Assembly: GCA_003022745.1 (NCBI GenBank)
Contig: PXSU01000121.1
Location: 1,652 to 14,676, forward strand
Length of the DNA: 13,025 nucleotides
Source of the DNA: Halobacteriales archaeon SW_9_67_25
GTDB lineage: Archaea > Halobacteriota > Halobacteria > Halobacteriales > Haloarculaceae
Reading direction: 5' to 3'
Below the pieces are notes generated by a model, which was not told where the DNA came from, ran no database searches, and worked only from the letters and a program-made list of their open reading frames with translations. Below, piece by piece: positions 1 to 6,347 of the stretch (positions are counted from its first letter, which is position 1; every line of letters begins with the position of its first letter). The position numbers and the translations under genes are program-made.

Positions 1-17
1 GTCCGGTCGGCCCGGAC
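1..17. other. Short inverted repeat at left edge
   Basis: Bases 1-6 (gtccgg) and 12-17 (ccggac) are perfect reverse complements around a 5-base loop. It could be the end of a terminator hairpin of a gene outside the window. No T-run follows, and such short GC stems occur often by chance in DNA this GC-rich. Nothing else recognisable lies between here and the hemE promoter. Confidence 0.2.
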
Positions 18-74
18 CTGTCCGCGCGAGTCTGCGGTCGACCCGAGACTGGCCCCCAGTTCCTCCGGGACGGT

Positions 75-89
75 CGAAAACCCTTATTC
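75..89 (+). promoter_or_regulatory. hemE promoter (BRE/TATA-like)
   Basis: A purine-rich cgaaaa stretch (75-80) followed by the AT-rich cccttattc lies in a GC-rich background. The TATA-like core is about 28 bases upstream of the hemE ATG at 113, the spacing expected for a haloarchaeal basal promoter with little or no leader. A ggag at 105-108, five bases before the ATG, could serve as a ribosome-binding site if a short leader exists. Confidence 0.55.
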
Positions 90-112
90 CCCGACCCGCC
101 AACCCGGAGACG

Positions 113-1132
113 ATGGACCACCTGCTCGTGCGCGCCGCCCGCGGGGAGCGGACGGAGCGACCGCCAGTCTGGCTGATGCGCCAGGCCGGCAGACACATCC
201 CCGAGTACCGCGACCTCCGCGAGGAGTACTCCTTTCTGGAGGCGATCAAAACGCCGAAGATCGCCGAGGAAATAAGCCTGCTGCCCTGGGAGTACTACCG
301 CCCCGACGGGGTGGTGATGTTCTCGGACATCCTCACCGTGCTCGAACCGCTGGGCTTTTCCTACCACATCGAGAGCGGCGTCGGCCCGGTCGTCGAGAAC
401 CCCGTCGAGGGGCCCGCCGACTGTGACCGCTCGCACGACGACGTCGCGCGCGAACTCGACTACGTTGGCGACCTCCTGGTGCGCCTGAACGACCGCGTGG
501 GCGAGGAGACCGCGGTCATCGGGTTCGCCGGGGGACCCTTCACCCTCGCTTCGTACGCCGCGGCCGGTGGCCCCTCGCGGACGAACATGCCACTCCGGCA
601 ACTCCGGGCGCGCGACCCCGAGGCGTTCCGGACGCTGCTGTCGTCGTTTGCGGACGTCGTCACGGACTACCTGGAGTTCCAGATCGGCAACGGCGCGGAC
701 GTCGTGCAACTGTTCGACACCTACGCCGGCACCCTCACCCCCGAGGACTACCGGGAGTTCGTCCTGCCCTTGCACCGCGAGATCCTGGCTGACCTGCGCG
801 CGCCCTCCATCGTCTTCGTCCGGCGGATGGGTGGGCGCCTCGACCTGCTCGCGGAGAGTGGCGCCGACGTCGTCGGCCTCGACTGGACGGTCGGGATCGG
901 GGAGGCCCGCGAGCGCCTCGGGGACCGACCGGTCCAGGGGAACCTGGACCCCTCGTACCTCTTTGGCGACCCGGAGTTCGTCCGTGCGCGGACCCGCGAG
1001 GTCATCGAGGCCGCCGGTCCCGAGGGGCACATCCTCAACCTCGGCCACGGGGTCAACAAGGACACGCCCGTCGAGAGCGTCCGGGCGTTCGTCGAGACCG
1101 CGAAGTCGGTCGACCGCGACCGGGAGCGGTAG
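113..1132 (+). CDS. hemE: Uroporphyrinogen decarboxylase (UroD/HemE)
   Basis: Cytoplasmic enzyme that removes the four acetate carboxyls of uroporphyrinogen III to give coproporphyrinogen III, the first step committed to heme rather than siroheme. The 339-residue length is normal for the family. Seen in the sequence: the N-terminal signature VWLMRQAGRHIPEY (about residues 19-32, with substrate-binding Arg23 and Arg27), the catalytic-type Asp72 in MFSDIL, the second signature GFAGGPFTLASY, QGNLDP, and the C-terminal LNLGHGV with His312. These argue for a true UroD rather than a corrinoid methyltransferase paralogue. Phe replaces the usual Trp in the GxPWT motif, a mild change. A TATA-like box about 28 bases upstream and the ATG right before the conserved N-terminus support the start. 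The gene is followed 49 bases later by a histidine kinase and faces hemG-hemH, which encode later heme steps. Confidence 0.95.
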   Translation: MDHLLVRAARGERTERPPVWLMRQAGRHIPEYRDLREEYSFLEAIKTPKIAEEISLLPWEYYRPDGVVMFSDILTVLEPLGFSYHIESGVGPVVENPVEGPADCDRSHDDVARELDYVGDLLVRLNDRVGEETAVIGFAGGPFTLASYAAAGGPSRTNMPLRQLRARDPEAFRTLLSSFADVVTDYLEFQIGNGADVVQLFDTYAGTLTPEDYREFVLPLHREILADLRAPSIVFVRRMGGRLDLLAESGADVVGLDWTVGIGEARERLGDRPVQGNLDPSYLFGDPEFVRARTREVIEAAGPEGHILNLGHGVNKDTPVESVRAFVETAKSVDRDRER

Positions 1133-1181
1133 GGGGAACACCTATGCCGTTCGGGGAACGAATGTCCGCCAGTACAGCCCC

Positions 1182-3273
1182 ATGAGCGAGGACACAGGGA
1201 TCGAGGACCCGGACGGCATCCACGTGTTACACGTCGACGACGAGCCCGGATTCGGGGACCTCGCAGCCGAGTACCTCGAACGCGAGGACGACCGGCTGAC
1301 AGTCGAGACGGCGACCAGCGCAGAGGACGCCGACGACGTTCTCGGCGACCGTCGCGTCGACTGTGTCATCTCCGACTACGACATGCCGGGGATGTCCGGC
1401 ATCGAGTTTCTCGAACACGTCCGGGCGGAGTATCCCGACCTCCCCTTCATCCTCTTTACGGGCAAGGGCAGCGAGGAGGTCGCCAGCGAGGCCATCTCGG
1501 CGGGCGTGACCGACTACCTCCAGAAGGAGGGAACGAGCGACCAGTACGCGGTCCTGGCCAACCGCGTGCGAAACGCCGTCAAGGGGTACCGCGCCGAGCG
1601 GGAGGCCGAACGGACACGGACGCGTCTGGCGGCGATCACCGAGAACTCGACGGAGGCCATCCTCACGGTCGACGAGGAGGTGGTCGTCAGGTTCGCCAAC
1701 CCCGCCGTCGCGGACATCTTCGGGCACGACCCCGACGACGTGGTGGGACAGTCGCTGACGATGCTGGTCCCCGAACGCCTCCGCGAGGACTACAGCGCGG
1801 GCTTTCGCCGGTACCTGGAGACCGACGAAGGGGACCTCGACTGGTCGTCGACGGAGTTTACCGGGCGCCACGCCGACGGCCACGAAGTCCCGCTGTCGGT
1901 GTCGCTGCGCGAGTTCGAGATCGACGGCCAGCGCCGCTTTGCCGCCGTCCTCCGGGACATGACCGACATCGAGGAGTCCCGGCGGCGCCTCCAGACGCTC
2001 ATCAGCAACGTTCCCGGCGCCGTCTACCGATGTCGCAACGAACCGGGCTGGCCCATGGAGCAGGTCGAGGGCGGGTGCGAGTCGCTGACGGGCTATCCCG
2101 CCGAGGGCCTCGAATCCGGCGCGGTCGCCTGGGGCGAGGACGTCCTCCACCCCGAGGACAGAGAGCGGATGTGGGACGCCGTTCAGGAGGCCCTCGAGAC
2201 CGGGGACCCCTTCGAGGTCACCCACCGCATCGTGACCGCCGACGGCGAGACGCGATGGATGTGGGAGCGTGGCCGGGCCGTCGACACCGACGACGGGGCG
2301 ACGGTCCTGGAGGGGTTCATCACGGACATCACCGAGCGGGAGGAGCGGGAACGGGCACTGGCCTACGAACGCGACAGGCTGGCGGCCGTCTTCGACGCCG
2401 TCCCGCATCCGATCACCGAGGTCGAGTTCCGGGACGACGAGCCACGGGTCACGCAGGTCAACGACGCCTTCGAGGAGGTGTTTGGCTACCCCGAGCAGCG
2501 CGTGGCCGGGGAATCACTCGACGACTTCATCGTCCCCGAGGAACACCGCGCGGAGGCAAAGGAACTGAACGAGTCCGCCCGCAGCCGTCCGACGGTCCAG
2601 CGGGAGGTCGAGCGCGTCACGGCCGACGGCGAGCGCCGAACCTTTCTGTTTCGCTCCTCGCGGGTCTCCGAGGAACACGAGACCCACTGGCTCGGCACGT
2701 ACATCGACGTCACCGAGCGCACCGAGCGCGAACGGGAACTGAAGCGCCAGAACGAGCGCCTCGACCAGTTCGCCTCGGTCGTCTCCCACGACCTCCGGAA
2801 CCCCCTGAACGTCGCCTCGGCGCGCCTCGAACTCGCCGGCGACGAGTGTGACAGCCCCCACCTCGCGGACATCGCGGACGCCCACCGGCGCATGGAGGAA
2901 CTCATCGACGACCTCCTGACGTTCGCCCGTGTCGGCACCCAGGCGATCGATCCGGGCAGCGTCGACCTCCGCCGTCTCACGGAGGAGTGCTGGGAGACCC
3001 TCGGGGACGGCGACGCCACGCTCGTCGTCGAGACCGACCGGATGGTCCGGGCCGACCGCGACCGCCTCAAACAACTCCTCGAGAACCTCGTCTCGAACGT
3101 CATGGACCACGGCGGCGCGGATGTGACCGTCCGGGTCGGCGACCTCGGGGATGGCTTCTACGTCGCGGACGACGGGCCCGGAATCCCCGCCGACCGCCGC
3201 GAGGACGTCTTCGAGCCGGGGTACTCGGAGCGGCGGCGCGCGCTTCGAGGTCACTGGCGTCGAGACCGCGTAG
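1182..3273 (+). pseudogene. REC-PAS-PAS-PAS histidine kinase, 3' end broken by deletion and frameshift
   Basis: Hybrid sensor kinase, apparently soluble (no membrane segment seen). Receiver domain, residues about 13-135: acidic pair Asp19-Asp20, phosphoacceptor Asp65 in SDYDMPGMSG, Thr93 and Lys115. Three PAS domains follow (about 147-270, 272-395, 398-520), then a HisKA domain with His536 in VVSHDLRNP, then an HATPase domain with an N-box (ENLVSNVMDHG), the G1 box DDGPGIP (about 663-669) and an F-box-like FEPGYS ending at residue 682 (base 3227). The reading frame then changes. The expected end of such a kinase, GGARFEVTGVETA and a TAG stop, is present in the +1 frame at 3232-3273. The roughly 30 residues between, which should carry the G2 box (GTGFGL) of the ATP lid, are missing. 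Reading on without a shift, the frame stays open to 4067, antisense to hemG, giving 961 residues. The ATG at 1182 is the start just before the receiver domain. The lesion probably abolishes ATP binding; an assembly error is the alternative. Confidence 0.8.
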
Positions 3274-3374
3274 CGACCGCGTCTGGATCGGGACACACCA
3301 GAGTATCGCCGAGAAGTGCGGCACAGCGGATGTTCACTCCCGATGAGAATGGATCGACGGGCACCGCCTCGTCT

Positions 3375-4649
3375 TCACCGACCAGTTTTCGCAATCGACT
3401 CGGCCACCTCCCGCGCTTCACGCACGCGACTCGGGATACCCATCCGCCCGGTGTAGTTCGTCGCCACGTGGACGCCCGGCGGCGTCTCGAAGCCCGCCAG
3501 CGCGTCCCAGGTGCGGTCCCAGGCGGGGAACCACCGCTCGCGCGTGGCGACGTGCAGCACCTCGGCCCCGGAGTCCATCACCGCCTCGAACTCCTCGCGG
3601 GCGATCTCGCCGATTGCGGCGCGGTCGCGCCCGACCATCTCCGGGTCGTGCATGCCGCCGAGAAAGGCGGTGTAGAGGCCGTCGCGGCCGAACATGCTGG
3701 CGTTCCAGGAGACACCCAGGGTGTGCAACTCCTCGCCGAAAGCGACCTGGTAGCCGAAACCGTCGGGCCGGCAGTCGGCGGTGAGGTGGACCATCGCCAG
3801 GGGGTTGTAGGTCAGGCCGGCGAGCCCGTCCACGCCGGTCGCAACGCCGTCGAGCAACTCGGCAGTCACGTCCGCGGGCGTCGTGACGACGACGTGGTCG
3901 ACGGCGTGGGTCCCGCCGCCGGTCTCGACGAGGTATCGACCCCTGTCTTCCGACTCGGCTCGCCGGACGTCGGTCACCGGCGTGCCGAGTTCGACCCGGT
4001 CGGTGTGGGCCTCGCAGAGCGCCCGGGGCAGTTGCTGGTTTCCCTTCTCGAAGGAGATCGGGGGTGACTGCTGGCCCTGGCCGACGCGCTTTCCGAACGC
4101 GAGCAGGAAACTCCCGGCCGCGCGTTCGCGTTCGAGCAACGATTCGAGGGCGTACGCGGCGGGCATAGCTGCGGGGTCCGAGCCGTAGATGCCCCCGTAG
4201 AGGGGGCCGATGAAGCGCTCGTAGGCCTCGCGGCCGAACTTCCGGGTGAACAGCTCCGCGGCGGACTCCTGCGGGTAGCCCCGCCGGGTCAGCGGCTCGG
4301 CCAGCAGGCGGAGTTTCCCCGGCCACGAGAGCAGGTCCGTCCGCAGGAACGCCGCCACGTCGAGGGGTGCCTCGCGCAGGCGGCCGTCGGCGTAGACGTA
4401 CAGCGGCGCTTCCGCGGCCTCGATGGTCGCGTCGTCGAGCCCGACGGCCTCGACCAAGTCGCCGAGGCCCGGCGTCAGGCGCAGTCGCTGGGGGCCGATC
4501 TCGACGACGCGACCCTCGACGGTGCGGGACTGGATGACGCCACCGGGCTGGTCGGCCGCCTCGAAGGTCGTGGCGTCGACGCCACGCTCTGCGAGGAACT
4601 GCGTCGCTGCGAGGCCAGTGATACCCCCGCCGACGACCGCGCACTCCAC
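3375..4649 (-). CDS. hemG: Protoporphyrinogen/coproporphyrinogen oxidase (HemG/HemY type)
   Basis: FAD-dependent, oxygen-using oxidase of the HemY (PgoX/CgoX) family. It removes six electrons from protoporphyrinogen IX or coproporphyrinogen III; sequence alone does not decide which substrate. Seen: an N-terminal Rossmann dinucleotide motif VVGGGITGLAA directly at the start, then FEAADQPGG, then VVEIGPQRL (second FAD contact), and a C-terminal FAD segment NYTGRMGIPSRVREA. I prefer the GTG start at 4649, giving 424 residues. It lies one base after the hemH stop (TGA-C-GTG), has a GAGG about 9 bases upstream, and places the FAD motif at the very N-terminus as in the family. An in-frame ATG at 4712 would add 21 residues that overlap the hemH tail and resemble no known domain. 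The gene is probably co-transcribed with hemH and translationally coupled to it. Its stop lies about 100 bases from the natural stop of the converging kinase gene. Confidence 0.9.
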   Translation of the reverse strand: MECAVVGGGITGLAATQFLAERGVDATTFEAADQPGGVIQSRTVEGRVVEIGPQRLRLTPGLGDLVEAVGLDDATIEAAEAPLYVYADGRLREAPLDVAAFLRTDLLSWPGKLRLLAEPLTRRGYPQESAAELFTRKFGREAYERFIGPLYGGIYGSDPAAMPAAYALESLLERERAAGSFLLAFGKRVGQGQQSPPISFEKGNQQLPRALCEAHTDRVELGTPVTDVRRAESEDRGRYLVETGGGTHAVDHVVVTTPADVTAELLDGVATGVDGLAGLTYNPLAMVHLTADCRPDGFGYQVAFGEELHTLGVSWNASMFGRDGLYTAFLGGMHDPEMVGRDRAAIGEIAREEFEAVMDSGAEVLHVATRERWFPAWDRTWDALAGFETPPGVHVATNYTGRMGIPSRVREAREVAESIAKTGR

Positions 4650-4650
4650 G

Positions 4651-5826
4651 TCAGTCGTCCTCGGCACGGGCAGTGTCCGCGTCTCCACGGCCGTCGGCGC
4701 GTGCGTCGGCACCGGTCCCGTCGTCAGTCCCCACGTCCGTCTCCGCCTCGGCCTGGTGGGCCGCAGCGGCGTCGTCGGTCGCCGTCTGTGGCGCGTTCAG
4801 ACACATCGTCCCCGGGACGTCCCGGCACTGGCACTGGCGGTACTGGTAGTACCCGGGATCGAAATCAGCCAGGAAGGGCTCGACGAGGTCCGCGAATATC
4901 CCGGGAATCCGCTCGTCGTCGTGGGGGATGGGGACCCGGTAGAAGTCCAGCCTGGCCGCCTCGGCCGCTTCGGCGAGTTCGTCGTCGAGTTCGGAGAGGG
5001 TCTCGCTCTGTTCGTGGAGGAAACTGACGGGCTCGACCACGACGCGCTCGGCATCGACAGTCCCGATCAGGTCCTCGATTTCGGGTTCCGTCCAGGGTAT
5101 GTCGCGGTTCTCGTGGTTCTGGAAGCCGATGTGGTAGTCCCCGACGCCCAGCAGGGAGGCCACGACCGAGCAGAACTCCTCGACGTAGATGTCGTACCGG
5201 CTCCCCTCTTCGAGGTAGTGCTGTGGCGTGCCGTGGGCGGAGAAGACGAGCGCGGTGTCCGGGTCCTGGAGGTCGACGCCGGACTCGGCGGCGAAGGTAT
5301 CGATGTTCTCGGCGCGGACGCGGTTGTACCCCGGGTGCTTGTGCCAGCCGGTGATGGCCTGGAAGGGGACGTCCAGGCCGGCCTCGGCCATGGCCGACTC
5401 CAGTTCGTCAAGAGAGATGACGTTCGTCGAGGGGCCACACAGCGGATAGACGGGGAATCCCACGACGCGGTCCACGCCGTCGGCCCTGGCGGCTTCGACG
5501 GCGTCCTCGATGAAGGGTTCGGTGTACTGCATGCCGAGGTAGGTGGTGGCGTCGAAGCCCCGCGCTTGCAGGCGCTCTTCGAGGGCCTCGGCCTGCCTGG
5601 TCGCCTGTTCGTTCAGCGGCGAGCCGCCGATTTCTTCGTACTCCTCGATCAGGCCGGGTGCGCGCCGTTTCGCGAGCTTGCGGGAGCGCTCGCGGGCGGC
5701 CTGTTCGGAGTCGTACTCCTCGAGGTCGGCGTTGGCGAAGAAGATGCGTTCGAGGTAGTCGACGACCGCCTCGCGGTCGGGTTCGGACGGTTCCCCAAAG
5801 TTCAGAACGACGACGCCTGTGCTCAT
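4651..5826 (-). CDS. hemH: Ferrochelatase (HemH/CpfC), probable [2Fe-2S] type
   Basis: Inserts Fe2+ into protoporphyrin IX or coproporphyrin III. 391 residues. The ATG at 5826 is followed at once by the family N-terminus GVVVLNFGEP. Active-site motifs are present: FSAHGTP with His198, and EPVSFLHEQSETL with His271 and Glu275, matching the conserved His and Glu of the family. Cys130 lies in YPLCGPSTN, a segment that aligns by eye with the region of human ferrochelatase containing cluster ligand Cys196. The C-terminal QCQCRDVPGTMC gives Cys332, Cys334 and Cys342. Four such cysteines are what [2Fe-2S] ferrochelatases have, so a cluster is likely (inference). The last 45 or so residues, after the cysteines, are an Ala/Asp/Gly-rich, probably disordered acidic tail. 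A TATA-like box lies at 5851-5856. The stop is one base from the proposed hemG start, indicating a two-gene operon. Confidence 0.93.
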   Translation of the reverse strand: MSTGVVVLNFGEPSEPDREAVVDYLERIFFANADLEEYDSEQAARERSRKLAKRRAPGLIEEYEEIGGSPLNEQATRQAEALEERLQARGFDATTYLGMQYTEPFIEDAVEAARADGVDRVVGFPVYPLCGPSTNVISLDELESAMAEAGLDVPFQAITGWHKHPGYNRVRAENIDTFAAESGVDLQDPDTALVFSAHGTPQHYLEEGSRYDIYVEEFCSVVASLLGVGDYHIGFQNHENRDIPWTEPEIEDLIGTVDAERVVVEPVSFLHEQSETLSELDDELAEAAEAARLDFYRVPIPHDDERIPGIFADLVEPFLADFDPGYYQYRQCQCRDVPGTMCLNAPQTATDDAAAAHQAEAETDVGTDDGTGADARADGRGDADTARAEDD

Positions 5827-5848
5827 GTGCGGGGGTTGGACTGTACCG

Positions 5849-5866
5849 GGGTATACCTGTCGTTTG
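5849..5866 (-). promoter_or_regulatory. hemH-hemG operon promoter
   Basis: On the minus strand the order is CAAACGACAG (BRE-like purine/A-rich) then GTATAC (5851-5856), centred about 27 bases upstream of the hemH ATG at 5826. This fits a haloarchaeal leaderless promoter. The core lies inside an 8-base palindrome, GGTATACC. Confidence 0.55.
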
Positions 5867-5906
5867 CGTGGACAGCGGCTGGGTTCGGTCCCGGCCCGGC
5901 GTGTCG

Positions 5907-6274
5907 CTACACGTCCCGGACGACGAACACCGGACGGGAGACCCTGTCGACGACCCGTCCAGTCGTGGGCCGAATATTCGCTCCCGCAACGAGGGTTCTG
6001 ACTCCCCGAGCACGAGTACGTCGTACTCCTCGGCGGCCGCGACGATGGCGTCGCTCGGGCTGTCCCCCTGCTCCAGCCGCCAGGCGACGCGGTCGCGGTC
6101 GACGCCGTCCTCTTCGAGGCGGTCACAGACGCCCCTGAGCAGCATCTCGTCACGGGAGGCCTCGTCCCCGGAGTCGGCGACGTTGAACAGCGTGACCTCG
6201 GCGTCACCCGCCCGCGCTCGGTCGTCGAGCGCCTCCTCGGGCGGTAAGGGGTCTCCCCGGGGGACGACCGGATT
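5907..6274 (-). pseudogene. Universal stress protein (UspA family) remnant
   Basis: A minus-strand reading frame encodes a recognisable UspA-type fold of about 118 residues: VVP near the N-terminus, then AEVTLFNV, a Glu/Asp-rich helix, SDAIVAAAEEYDVLVLGESEP, then RERIFGP. UspA proteins normally continue G-x(9)-G-S/T-x-x-x-V-x-x...P-V-x-V-V. Here the matching VVDRVSRPVFVVRDV and its stop (TAG at 5909-5907) are in another frame, so a frameshift lies near 5963-5968. No ATG, GTG or TTG occurs in frame upstream before the neighbouring ATPase promoter; the last similar residue is near 6274. The gene therefore lacks both a start and a continuous 3' end. It may have been a stand-alone stress protein or the C-terminal domain of a transporter. 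This remnant fills most of the 520-base gap between hemH and the ATPase gene. Confidence 0.65.
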
Positions 6275-6310
6275 CCCTGGGCTCGCTGTCGGTCGGGCGT
6301 CTGACGGAGA

Positions 6311-6320
6311 GTTATGTGTC
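6311..6320 (+). promoter_or_regulatory. Weak TATA-like box for the HerA-like ATPase gene
   Basis: gttatgtg at 6311-6318 is the only AT-rich stretch close upstream. It is about 33 bases from the ATG at 6348 and only about 15 from the in-frame ATG at 6330. This favours 6348 as the start. The match to a haloarchaeal TATA box is poor. Confidence 0.3.
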
Positions 6321-6347
6321 GCGGAACAGATGGTTCCCCCAACGAGT

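Noticed and set aside
567..4067. One open frame of 1166 codons on the plus strand read as a single protein
   Set aside because: Its first 205 codons are an out-of-frame reading of hemE and its last 280 are antisense to hemG. Only 1182 to about 3227 shows domain structure.
4423..6138. Long plus-strand frame opposite hemH
   Set aside because: It is antisense to hemH and hemG, with low-information, Gly/Val/Arg-rich composition and no motif. The hemH motifs on the other strand are decisive.
6330..6347. ATPase start at the in-frame ATG 6330
   Set aside because: It would lie only about 15 bases from the sole TATA-like box. 6348 fits better, though the difference is six residues and not proven.
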